Of a stretch of 64,000 nucleotides of DNA, positions 7,624-14,540 are shown piece by piece. Made by a program: the position numbers and the translations under genes. The DNA is from UBA9676 sp963741615 (GTDB taxonomy: Bacteria; Actinomycetota; Actinomycetes; Streptosporangiales; Streptosporangiaceae). Every line of letters begins with the position of its first letter. Position 1 is the first letter of the stretch. Location of the stretch: positions 372,001 to 436,000 of the forward strand of contig CAVUIU010000030.1 of assembly GCA_963741615.1 (NCBI GenBank). The letters run 5' to 3'. Below the pieces are notes generated by a model. It worked only from the letters and a program-made list of their open reading frames with translations. It ran no database searches and had not been told where the DNA came from.

Positions 7624-8013
7624 TCACGAGCCCGGCTCCGGCCTAGGTAAGACGACCATCGTGATGGCGACGCGTTTCAGCTCGCCGGCCGTGGTCATTT
7701 GCCAGCGCGTCGGGAATCTGCCGGCGGGGTCACTGAAACTAACCGCCGGATCACCGAAACGTTCGGCGAGAGCGTTCAGATGGAATTCAATCCGGAGAAA
7801 AAAACTTCCGCCGAACGGATCGGTGGAGTACTGCTGTGACTCGGTGATGTTCGCGCCGCCGGACAGGAGAAAACTGGAAACCGCGGCAACGATTCCCGGC
7901 CGGTCTGGGCACGTTTTGAGCAGACGCCCGATATCCGCGTAGCGATCGTCGGCCCGGTGGCCGGTGTCCGGCGCCCGGGGCTCAGTAGGACGTGCTCTGA
8001 AGTCGGTTTCCAC
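7624..8013 (-). CDS. Stand-alone ACT domain, C-terminally truncated PurU (formyl-THF deformylase)
   Basis: Translated from GTG at 8013 (GGAGG 4-5 bases upstream), this 129-residue protein contains the N-terminal ACT domain of PurU almost intact: CPDRPGIVAAVSSFLLSGGANI, then SQQYSTDPFGGSFFLRIEF. The similarity continues to KRVAI-MV, where PurU enters its formyltransferase catalytic domain. Here the protein ends eleven residues later with an unrelated VLPRPEPGS tail, so the catalytic part is gone; no remnant of it is found in other frames. The stop is followed directly by the metV ribosome binding site, so it heads the methyl operon. It may be a pseudogene, or a kept amino-acid sensor: E. coli PurU is activated by methionine and inhibited by glycine through this region. 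The choice between these is open. Confidence 0.7.
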   Translation of the reverse strand: METDFRARPTEPRAPDTGHRADDRYADIGRLLKTCPDRPGIVAAVSSFLLSGGANITESQQYSTDPFGGSFFLRIEFHLNALAERFGDPAVSFSDPAGRFPTRWQMTTAGELKRVAITMVVLPRPEPGS

Positions 8014-8056
8014 ACTGCCTCCGAAGCACCGAGGGCGCTTGGTCCAGGCCGCCGAT

Positions 8057-8083
8057 AAGACGCAGCCGCTGAGCGGGCGTCTT
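8057..8083. promoter_or_regulatory. Leader hairpin of the methyl operon (stem 1)
   Basis: AAGACGC at 8057-8063 pairs perfectly with GCGTCTT at 8077-8083, with an inner CCGC/GCGG stem. It lies 44 bases upstream of the ACT-domain start, inside the probable 5' leader on the minus strand. On the plus strand it is followed by a short T run (CTTTT), so it could also act as a weak intrinsic terminator against plus-strand transcription. Confidence 0.5.
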
Positions 8084-8105
8084 TTCCCGACTATTCCAGT
8101 GTGCG

Positions 8106-8143
8106 GTTGTGCCAGCGCCCGGCGCACCGGGCGCTGGCACAAC
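8106..8143. promoter_or_regulatory. Perfect 17-bp inverted repeat in the operon leader (stem 2)
   Basis: GTTGTGCCAGCGCCCGG (8106-8122) and its exact reverse complement (8127-8143) flank a four-base CGCA spacer. This is far longer than expected by chance in a 419-bp gap. No T tract follows on either strand, so it is not a classical terminator; it may be a leader hairpin, a protein operator or a small palindromic repeat element. The remainder of the 8014-8432 gap contains no ORF with coding character and no recognised riboswitch. Confidence 0.7.
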
Positions 8144-8432
8144 ATAGTTCGCCGGCGCTCTGTGGCCGGCCACAAATCCCTGGCCGCCGCGGCGGGCCTG
8201 AGCCGGCCTGCGACGCGCCTTCACCGGCCGGGCGGGGCAGGCCGGGGTGGCGCATGCGGAAACCGCTTTGTGATCGGCCCCAGAAACGGGCTGCCCGGAT
8301 TTGGGGTGCCACTTATTGCCGGCCTCCGACGCCGCGGGTAGCGTGCGGACAGGGCCCCATACCGGGCGCGGGCAGACTCACGGCAGGCCCGAGCCCGTAT
8401 GCAGCCCGGAACCGCTTCCCGCCGGAGCCGAT

Positions 8433-8687
8433 GTGAGCCAGACGCCGCGCTGCCCCCATTGCGGGTCACCCGTGCGTTCCGGCACCGGTCCCGGCGATAC
8501 CGGCGACACGAGGGAGCGGGGTCTCGACTCGCTCTACCACGAGGTGCGCCGCATCCGCGAGATCGCCGAGTTCCGCGAGGCAGCCGACGGCCGGCGCCGC
8601 ATCGCGGAACTCACCCGCGAGGTGCAGGAACTGCGTGCCACGGTCGCCAGGCTCCGGGGATCGGCGCCGGCCGGGCATGCCCGCTGA
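8433..8687 (+). CDS. Small zinc-ribbon/coiled-coil protein
   Basis: From GTG at 8433 (GGAG six bases upstream) an 84-residue protein is read. It starts with a CPHCG zinc-ribbon half-knuckle near residue 7 and continues into a charged helical stretch from about residue 30 to 75 (LYHEVRRIREIAEF, RRIAELTREVQELRATVARL), which has the heptad look of a coiled coil. Only one CxxC is present, so a zinc site would need dimerisation or other ligands. I do not recognise a named family; small zinc-ribbon/coiled-coil proteins of this size are common next to regulators in actinomycetes. It stands alone between the methyl operon leader and a convergent VOC gene. Coding is supported by frame bias and ribosome binding site only. 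Confidence 0.55.
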   Translation: MSQTPRCPHCGSPVRSGTGPGDTGDTRERGLDSLYHEVRRIREIAEFREAADGRRRIAELTREVQELRATVARLRGSAPAGHAR

Positions 8688-8727
8688 CCCGGCTCGCTGA
8701 CCCGGCCCTGGCAGCGCGGGGTCTGCC

Positions 8728-9099
8728 TTACCCGCGTGGCGGCAGTTGCTGCAAGGCCCAGGTGTTGCCGTCCGGGTCGCCGAAGGTGACGAACGATCCC
8801 CATGGCTGCACGTCGACCTCGCTGGCCTGCACACCACGGCTGATGAGTTCCTGCCGGGCAGCCGCGGCGTCCTCCACGACCATCTGAACGCCCTTCTGCG
8901 AGCCCGGCGGCATCTCGGTGATGCCGGTGCCGAGCACGATCGAGCAGGCTGACCCGGGCGGGGTCAGCTGCACAAATCTCAGGTCGTCGGTCACCTGGTA
9001 GTCATGGTCGGCGTGGAAGCCGACCTGGTCGACGTAGAAGGCCTTCGCCCGGTCGACGTCGGTCACCGGGATGGCCACGAGCTCGATCTTCCAGTTCAT
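8728..9099 (-). CDS. VOC (glyoxalase/bleomycin-resistance) superfamily protein
   Basis: The 123-residue product is a single-VOC-domain protein with two beta-alpha-beta-beta-beta modules: IELVAIPVTDVDRAKAFYVDQVGF at the start and VVEDAAAARQELISRGV in the second half, ending in the typical FGDPDGNTWALQQL. Such proteins bind a metal and act as lyases, dioxygenases or drug-binding proteins; nothing in the sequence fixes the substrate. The length is that of the YaeR/PhnB-like small members. It lies 94 bases downstream of the MarR gene in the same direction and could be controlled by it. Confidence 0.85.
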   Translation of the reverse strand: MNWKIELVAIPVTDVDRAKAFYVDQVGFHADHDYQVTDDLRFVQLTPPGSACSIVLGTGITEMPPGSQKGVQMVVEDAAAARQELISRGVQASEVDVQPWGSFVTFGDPDGNTWALQQLPPRG

Positions 9100-9193
9100 G
9101 TTCCCAGCCTAGGGAGACGCTCTGACATCCGGCGGCACCGGGAACGCGGATGACGTCGCCAGCGGGGATGTGCCTCTTCGAGCCGGGCCGCGG

Positions 9194-9619
9194 TCAGGTC
9201 ACGTTGGCTTCCAGGCGGCCCAGCAGTGCCGCCAGGCCCGCCACCTCGCCGGCGCCGAAGCCGGCCCGCAATCGCTGATCGAACGCGGTCGCCGCGCCGC
9301 GCAGCCGCTGGAACGCGGCCTCGCCGGCCTCGGTCAGTTCCACCAGATGCACGCGGCGGTTGGCCGGGTCCCGCCTGCGGGTGATGAGGCCGTGCTCGTC
9401 CATCGAGTTCAGGTGGTGGGTCAGCGTGGCCTCCCGGATTCCCACGGCCTCGGCCAGTTCCCGCTGGTTGCGCAGATGCTGGCTCTTGAGCGAGATGAGC
9501 ACGAGCCAGACCGGGACCGATCCGCCGGCCTGCGCCAGCGCGTCGTCGAACGCCCGGCTCACCGACCGGGCGGTGCGGGCCAGCTGGAGACCGATGGGCG
9601 GGTGGGAGGGCCTGGGCAT
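9194..9619 (-). CDS. MarR-family transcriptional regulator
   Basis: The 141-residue protein has the winged-helix MarR layout: an N-terminal dimer helix, the recognition segment RNQRELAEAVGIREATLTHHLNSMDEHGLI near residues 50-80, and the wing RRRDPANRRVHLVELTEAG. The ligand is unknown. The ATG at 9619 is used. Upstream (9620-9715) lies an AT-rich stretch carrying two copies of TCTAAG that may be its own operator. It sits between the MocR regulator and the VOC protein, all on the minus strand; the VOC gene is the most likely target. Confidence 0.88.
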   Translation of the reverse strand: MPRPSHPPIGLQLARTARSVSRAFDDALAQAGGSVPVWLVLISLKSQHLRNQRELAEAVGIREATLTHHLNSMDEHGLITRRRDPANRRVHLVELTEAGEAAFQRLRGAATAFDQRLRAGFGAGEVAGLAALLGRLEANVT

Positions 9620-9632
9620 GGTCCCAAGATAG

Positions 9633-9666
9633 CAAGGACTCTAAGGGTTTGTGTTCTAAGAGTTAG
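9633..9666. promoter_or_regulatory. AT-rich promoter/operator candidate upstream of marR gene
   Basis: The 96-bp gap between the mocR stop and the marR start is much richer in A/T than its surroundings. It contains ACTCTAAG and TTCTAAGAGT, two TCTAAG copies about 17 bases apart, with outer ACTCT/AGAGT-type ends. This is the sort of partly symmetric site MarR proteins bind, and it would overlap the promoter of the MarR gene. Assignment is inference. Confidence 0.3.
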
Positions 9667-9715
9667 ATATCTATGGTTATCCGGATGGCAGCCCGGAGGA
9701 AGCTGGCACCGGCCC

Positions 9716-11134
9716 TCACCGCGGTGGCCCTGGTGCCCGCGCCGCCGCTGCCCGGGCGAGCACGGCGCCAAGCCGGGCAAGCGCGGTCGTGAAGGCATGC
9801 TCCGGCGGCCGCCCGTAGCCGATGACGAGCGCCGGGCCGTGGCTGGCGCCGCCCGAGCCGAAGCTGGCGAGTCCCTCGATGACCAGCCCGTTCGCGGCGG
9901 CGTCGGCCACGACGTCGTCCTCGCTCTGGTCGCCTGGCAGGCCGAGCACGGCATGCAGGCCGGCCGCGATCCCGGTGACCTCCACCCGCGGCGCGTGGCG
10001 GCGCACCACCGCGGCCAGCCGGTCGCGGCGCCTGCGGTAGGCGAGCCTGGCGTGCCGGATCTGGCGGTCGTAACCGCCGGAGGTGAGGAACCCGGCCAGC
10101 GTGAGCTGATCGAGGCTGCTGGTGTGGGCGCCCGCCGCTTCCTTCGCGGCGACCACCTCGTCCAGCAGCACCGGCGGCACGGCCAGCCAGCCCAGGCGCA
10201 GTCCCGGCGTGAGGCTCTTGCTCGCCGTGCCCGCGTAGACGACATGGTCGGGCGCCAGTGCCTGCATGGCGCCGACGGGCTGGCGGTCGTAGCGGAACTC
10301 GCCGTCGTAGTCGTCCTCGATCACCAGCCCGCCGGCGGTGGCCCAGTCGATGAACCCGCGGCGCCGCCGCGGCGCCAGCGTGACACCGAGCGGGAACTGG
10401 TGCGCCGGGGTCAGCGCGACGGCGGCCGCCGCCCCCAGGTCATCGGGCACGGCGCCGTGCCCGTCGACCGGCAGCGCCAGCAGGCGCAGGCCGTGCGCCG
10501 CGGCCGTCCGCCGGTAAGCGTGGTGGCCATAACCCTCCGCGGCGATGGTCGTGGCACCGCGCGCGCGGAGCACCTGGCAGAGCAGGGCAAGCCCGTGCGC
10601 GAAACCGGCGCAGACCACGATGCTGTCGCTGGTGACGCTGACGCCGCGGGCCCTGGCCAGGTAGTCGGCCAGCGCCGCCCGCAGCTGCGGCAGGCCGCGG
10701 GGGTCCGGGTAGCCCAGGGCGTGGCCGGGAGCGGCCCCGAGCGCGGCGCGGGCCGCCGCCAGCCAGGCCCGCTGTGGGAAGGCCCCCAGGTCAGGCACCC
10801 CGGCCCGCAGGTCGTAGCGGGGCTGGGCGATCTCCTGCGGGACCGCCACCGGCGCCCGCCGGGGACGGGCCGGATGCGCCGTGACCCAGGTGCCTGATCC
10901 GGTGCGTGCCGTCAGCCAGCCTTCGGCCACGAGCTGGCCGTAGGCTTCGGCGACGCTATTGCGCGCGATGCCGAGATCTGCCGCGAGGACGCGGGAGGGC
11001 GGCAGCCTGATACCGGGGTGCAGCCGCCCGTCCCGCACCGCCTCACGCAAGGCGGCTTCCAGCCCGGCCCGCACCCGCGGGGCAGGGAGGTCCAGGTGCA
11101 GATCCAGACCCGAATTGGCCCACGTTTTCTTCAT
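9716..11134 (-). CDS. MocR/PdxR-type GntR-aminotransferase transcriptional regulator
   Basis: At 472 residues this has the MocR chimaera: a GntR winged helix at residues 20-90 (RLPPSRVLAADLGIARNSVAEAYGQLVAEGWL) followed by a fold-type I aminotransferase domain. The PLP lysine is in YAGTASKSLTPGLRLGW, and the preceding IEDDYDGEFRYDRQPVGAMQ is typical of the family. PdxR members control vitamin B6 synthesis; others control GABA, taurine or unrelated genes. Here the divergent neighbour, 47 bp away, is an AhpD-like protein, so that gene is the likely target rather than pdxST. The ATG at 11134 gives a normal N terminus (KKTWANSGLDLHLDL). Confidence 0.92.
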   Translation of the reverse strand: MKKTWANSGLDLHLDLPAPRVRAGLEAALREAVRDGRLHPGIRLPPSRVLAADLGIARNSVAEAYGQLVAEGWLTARTGSGTWVTAHPARPRRAPVAVPQEIAQPRYDLRAGVPDLGAFPQRAWLAAARAALGAAPGHALGYPDPRGLPQLRAALADYLARARGVSVTSDSIVVCAGFAHGLALLCQVLRARGATTIAAEGYGHHAYRRTAAAHGLRLLALPVDGHGAVPDDLGAAAAVALTPAHQFPLGVTLAPRRRRGFIDWATAGGLVIEDDYDGEFRYDRQPVGAMQALAPDHVVYAGTASKSLTPGLRLGWLAVPPVLLDEVVAAKEAAGAHTSSLDQLTLAGFLTSGGYDRQIRHARLAYRRRRDRLAAVVRRHAPRVEVTGIAAGLHAVLGLPGDQSEDDVVADAAANGLVIEGLASFGSGGASHGPALVIGYGRPPEHAFTTALARLGAVLARAAAARAPGPPR

Positions 11135-11181
11135 GGAATTGGATCTTATTCTGGGCCGTTTTGCTGGCTAGCGTGGTGTCC

Positions 11182-11673
11182 ATGACAGCAACCGACATCC
11201 GCCCGCAGATCCCCGTCCGGCTGGACTTCGACACGCACGCCGCCGGTTTCGCCCGTGCCATGGCCCACCTCGACCGGGCCGCGATCAAGGAACTCGACCG
11301 GGTTGACTTCGACCCGAAGCTGCGCGAGCTGGTCCGGATCCGGGCCTCACAGCTCAACGGCTGTGCCTACTGCATCGACATGCACACCAAGGACGCCCGG
11401 GCGATCGGGGAGACCGAGCAGCGCATCTACTCGCTGCCCGCCTGGCGCGAAACCCCGTTCTTCACCGGCCGGGAGCGTGCCGCGCTCGCCTTCACCGAGA
11501 CGGTGACCCAGCTCGCCGCCACCCACGTCCCCGATGCCGCCTACCAGGCGGTCGCGACGGAGTTCAGCCAGGACGAGATCGCGGCACTGGTGAGCCTGAT
11601 CGTGGCCATCAACGCCTGGAACGCCATCGGCGTGGCCACCCGCGCCTGGGAGCCCGGCTCCTACCAGCCGTGA
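11182..11673 (+). CDS. AhpD-like carboxymuconolactone decarboxylase-family peroxidase
   Basis: From ATG at 11182 the product has 163 residues and the all-helical AhpD fold. The active-site segment is LNGCAYCIDMHTKDA near residue 60, with the CxxC pair and the distal His used for peroxide reduction. Members act in the cytoplasm as alkylhydroperoxidases or as thiol-dependent reductases. The 47-bp gap to the divergent MocR gene must hold both promoters, a common layout for MocR and its target. Its 3' end overlaps the convergent lutC by 13 bases. The longer TTG start at 11161 is not supported. Confidence 0.88.
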   Translation: MTATDIRPQIPVRLDFDTHAAGFARAMAHLDRAAIKELDRVDFDPKLRELVRIRASQLNGCAYCIDMHTKDARAIGETEQRIYSLPAWRETPFFTGRERAALAFTETVTQLAATHVPDAAYQAVATEFSQDEIAALVSLIVAINAWNAIGVATRAWEPGSYQP

Positions 11674-12338
11674 CCCGCCTCGGGTTCGACGAGGATGACG
11701 TCGAGGGTGCGCGGGCCGTGCACGCCCTGGACCCGGTCCAGCTCGATGTCGCTGGTGGCGGACGGGCCGCTGATCCAGGTGAGCGGCCGGCCGGCGGCCA
11801 GCCGCGCGAGGGCCTCGGGGACCAGGGCGACGACCTGCTCGGCCCGCACGATGCACAGGTGGTAGTCGGGGACGAGGGACAGGGCGCGCCGCCCCTGGCC
11901 CGCTGACCCGTCGAGGACGATGGTGCCCGTCTCGGCGACGGCGACGGCGGCGCCGGTGATGACGCCGTCGGCGGCGTCGAGCGCGGCGGGGGAGAGGCCG
12001 TCATCGACCGTGATGTCGATGCCGGCGGGCAGATCTGTCAGATCGAGACCGGCGGGCGCAACGACCTGGCGGGCCCCCCGCTGCCCGAGTGCCTCACCCG
12101 CCGTGGTCATGACCCCGCCGGGTGGCGTGCGCCGGACCGTGCAGCCATAGTCGCGCAACCGCTCGGCCAGCAGATCGAGCAGCTGCGGGAGGCCGGTCTC
12201 GCCGTGGGTCCGGTAGCCGCGGGGCACGGCGTCCCCCGGCGGTGGCTGGCTGCCGGGTGCCGGGCTGCCCAGTGCCGTGCTGCCCAGTGCCGTGCGGATC
12301 CGGGCCAGGATCTCGTCGCGGGCCGTCGGGCCGGTCAC
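11661..12338 (-). CDS. lutC: LutC/LUD-domain subunit of L-lactate oxidation complex
   Basis: The 225-residue product belongs to the LUD (LutC/YkgG) family. Features are DEILARIRTALG at the N terminus, the core GVITGAAVAVAETGTIVLD, and the end TSDIELDRVQGVHGPRTLDVILVE. It is one of three subunits of the non-flavin L-lactate dehydrogenase LutABC, which feeds electrons to the membrane chain while making pyruvate. GTG at 12338 overlaps the lutB stop as GTGA. The stretch after residue 13 contains a duplicated 15-bp unit (12265-12294) giving ALGS-type repeats. The longer ORF upstream of 12338 is only lutB read in another frame. Confidence 0.88.
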   Translation of the reverse strand: MTGPTARDEILARIRTALGSTALGSPAPGSQPPPGDAVPRGYRTHGETGLPQLLDLLAERLRDYGCTVRRTPPGGVMTTAGEALGQRGARQVVAPAGLDLTDLPAGIDITVDDGLSPAALDAADGVITGAAVAVAETGTIVLDGSAGQGRRALSLVPDYHLCIVRAEQVVALVPEALARLAAGRPLTWISGPSATSDIELDRVQGVHGPRTLDVILVEPEAGHGW

Positions 12339-13804
12339 GGCCGGTCCCCGCGTTCGGCCCGCCACCACTGCCGGAACGTCTGCGCCGGCGGCGCGGGCAG
12401 GTCGCGCGCCGCGGTCCAGGCCGACAGCGGCCAGGGGAGCCGGCGGATGCGGCCGCCGCGGCCGATCACCCGGCCGAGCCGGCTCGCGCTCTGCGCGGCG
12501 CCCCAGCGCCCCGGGTTCGCCATCAGCCAGGACGCGGCAGCCATGGTGACGGCCTCCGGGCCGGGCACCCGGTGCGCGTGGCCGGCCTCCTCGACATGGC
12601 GGGCACGCAGGTGGACCAGGATCGAGGGGATGTCGATCTTCACCGGGCAGGCGTCGTAGCAGGCCCCGCACAGCGACGACGCGTACGGCAGGGACGCGTT
12701 GTCCTCCACCCCGGTCAGCTGCGGTGACAGCACCGCGCCGATCGGGCCCGGGTACACCGAGCCGTAGGCGTGACCGCCGGTCCGCTCGTAGACCGGGCAC
12801 ACGTTCAGGCACGCCGAGCAGCGGATGCAGTGCAGCGCCTGCCGGCCGGTCTCGTCAGCCAGGGTGGCGGTCCGGCCGTTGTCGAGCAGGACCAGATGGA
12901 ACGCCTGCGGCCCGTCGCCGGGTGTCACCCCCGTCCACATCGAGGTGTACGGGTTCATCCGCTCGCCCGTCAACGACCTGGGCAGCAGCTGCAGGAACAC
13001 CTCCAGGTCACGCCAGGCGGGCACCACCTTCTCGATCCCCATGACGGTGATCAGCGTCTCCGGCAGGGTCAGGCACATCCGCCCATTCCCCTCCGACTCC
13101 ACCACGCACAACGTCCCCGTCTCCGCGACGGCGAAGTTCGCCCCGCTGATGCCGACCCGGGCGGACAGGAAGGCCCGCCGCAGGTGCAGCCGGGCCGCCT
13201 CGGTGAGCGCGGCCGGGCTGTCGGTCAGGCCCGGGTCGACGCCGTCCATCTCGCGCAGGAAGATGTCACGGATCTCGGCCCGGTTGCGGTGGATGGCGGG
13301 CACCAGGATGTGCGAGGGACGGTCATGTCCCAGCTGGACGATGAGCTCGGCCAGGTCGGTCTCGTGGGCCTGGATGCCGGCTTCGGCGAGCGCTTCGTTG
13401 AGCCCGATCTCGTCGGTCGCGATGGACTTGACCTTGACCGCCGCGGTCGCGCCGGTGCCCCTGACCAGATCGACCACGATGCGGTTGGCCTCGATGGCGT
13501 CCCGCGCCCAGTGCACCGTGCCACCCCGGGCGGTGACCTGGCTTTCCAGCTCGGTCAGGTAGTGGCCGAGGTGGCGCATCGTGTGCGCCTTGATCGCCTG
13601 GCCGGCCTCGCGCAGCTCCTCCCAGTCCGGCAGTTCGGCCACCACGGTGGCGCGTTTGGCCCGGATCGTGGTGGTGGCCTTGCCGAGGTTGCGCCGGAGC
13701 TGTGTATTGGCGAGGGCCTTGCGGGCTGCCACCGGGAACGGCTCGGTGCCGCGCAGGTGGCCCACCCCGCGGGGAGCGTTCGGGATGCCCAGGAAGGTGC
13801 TCAT
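12335..13804 (-). CDS. lutB: LutB iron-sulfur/LUD subunit of L-lactate oxidation complex
   Basis: The 489-residue protein combines an N-terminal LUD domain with two 4Fe-4S binding motifs. The LUD part shows GISGANFAVAETGTLCVVESEGNGRM near residue 220. The clusters are ligated by CIRCSACLNVCPVYE near residue 330 and LCGACYDACPVKIDIP near residue 385. This is the full family length. It works with LutA and LutC to oxidise L-lactate to pyruvate at the cytoplasmic side of the membrane. It starts one base after lutA ends and overlaps lutC by four bases, so the three are made from one transcript. Confidence 0.95.
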   Translation of the reverse strand: MSTFLGIPNAPRGVGHLRGTEPFPVAARKALANTQLRRNLGKATTTIRAKRATVVAELPDWEELREAGQAIKAHTMRHLGHYLTELESQVTARGGTVHWARDAIEANRIVVDLVRGTGATAAVKVKSIATDEIGLNEALAEAGIQAHETDLAELIVQLGHDRPSHILVPAIHRNRAEIRDIFLREMDGVDPGLTDSPAALTEAARLHLRRAFLSARVGISGANFAVAETGTLCVVESEGNGRMCLTLPETLITVMGIEKVVPAWRDLEVFLQLLPRSLTGERMNPYTSMWTGVTPGDGPQAFHLVLLDNGRTATLADETGRQALHCIRCSACLNVCPVYERTGGHAYGSVYPGPIGAVLSPQLTGVEDNASLPYASSLCGACYDACPVKIDIPSILVHLRARHVEEAGHAHRVPGPEAVTMAAASWLMANPGRWGAAQSASRLGRVIGRGGRIRRLPWPLSAWTAARDLPAPPAQTFRQWWRAERGDRP

Positions 13805-13805
13805 G

Positions 13806-14537
13806 TCACTCCCGGGTGGCGGCGAGGATCTCGGCGAGGTGGACGGTCCGGGTGCCCGCGTTCAGCCGGGACAGCCCGCCACCGATGTGCATCAGGCAGG
13901 AGCTGTCGCCCGCGGTGCAGACCTCCGCCCGGGTGGCGAGGACAGCGCGCATCTTGTCGGCGAGCATGGCCGTGGACACGTCGGCGTTCTTGACCGCGAA
14001 CGTCCCGCCGAAACCACAGCAGACATCGGCGTCCGGCAGTTCGACCAGGTCGAGCCCGCCGACGTGGCGGAGCAGCCGGAGCGGGCGGTCGCCCACCCGC
14101 AGCAGGCGCAGCGAGTGGCAGGTCGGGTGGTAGGTGACCCGGTGGGGGTAATAGGCCCCGACATCCTCCAGGCCGAGCACGTCGATCAGGAACTGCGACA
14201 GCTCGAAGGTCCGGGTGGCCACGGCCTCCGCGCGCCGCGCGAGGTCCTCGTCGCCGTAACGCCGTGCCACCATCGCGTGCTGGTGGCGGACACAGCCGGT
14301 GCACGAGCCGGAGGGCACGACGACCGCCTCGTAGCCGCCGAACACATCGGCGTAACGACGGACCAGCGGCAGCGCGTCCCGCAGGTAGCCGGTGTTCACA
14401 TGCATCTGCCCGCAGCACGTCTGGTCCTGCGGGAACTCCACCTGGTGGCCGAGCCGTTCCAGCAACCGGACCGTCGCCCGGCCCACCTCGGGGAACAAGG
14501 TGTCCGCGAGGCAGGTGACGAACAGGGCAACGCGCAC
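13806..14537 (-). CDS. lutA: LutA cysteine-rich (CCG) subunit of L-lactate oxidation complex
   Basis: The 243-residue protein carries two CCG domains typical of LutA and heterodisulfide-reductase-like subunits: DQTCCGQMHVNTGY near residue 40 with GSCTGC downstream, and DVCCGFGGTFAVKNADVS near residue 170 with GDSSCLMHIGG. These cysteines bind an Fe-S centre used in lactate oxidation. The N terminus MRVALFVTCLADTLFPEVG is classic. It begins three bases after the LacI regulator stops, placing the whole lut operon under co-transcription with the regulator. Confidence 0.94.
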   Translation of the reverse strand: MRVALFVTCLADTLFPEVGRATVRLLERLGHQVEFPQDQTCCGQMHVNTGYLRDALPLVRRYADVFGGYEAVVVPSGSCTGCVRHQHAMVARRYGDEDLARRAEAVATRTFELSQFLIDVLGLEDVGAYYPHRVTYHPTCHSLRLLRVGDRPLRLLRHVGGLDLVELPDADVCCGFGGTFAVKNADVSTAMLADKMRAVLATRAEVCTAGDSSCLMHIGGGLSRLNAGTRTVHLAEILAATRE

Positions 14538-14540
14538 GCC

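Noticed and set aside
8014..8432. SAM or cobalamin riboswitch in the methyl-operon leader
   Set aside because: The conserved cores of SAM-I, SAM-II, SAM-IV and cobalamin riboswitches could not be matched by eye; only simple hairpins are seen. A covariance-model search would decide.
9170..10897. 575-residue plus-strand open frame opposite the MocR and MarR genes
   Set aside because: Shadow of the minus-strand regulators, which have clear HTH and aminotransferase motifs.
11661..12812. 383-residue version of LutC
   Set aside because: The N-terminal 158 residues are an out-of-frame reading of lutB; GTG 12338 with a GTGA overlap gives the normal LutC N terminus.
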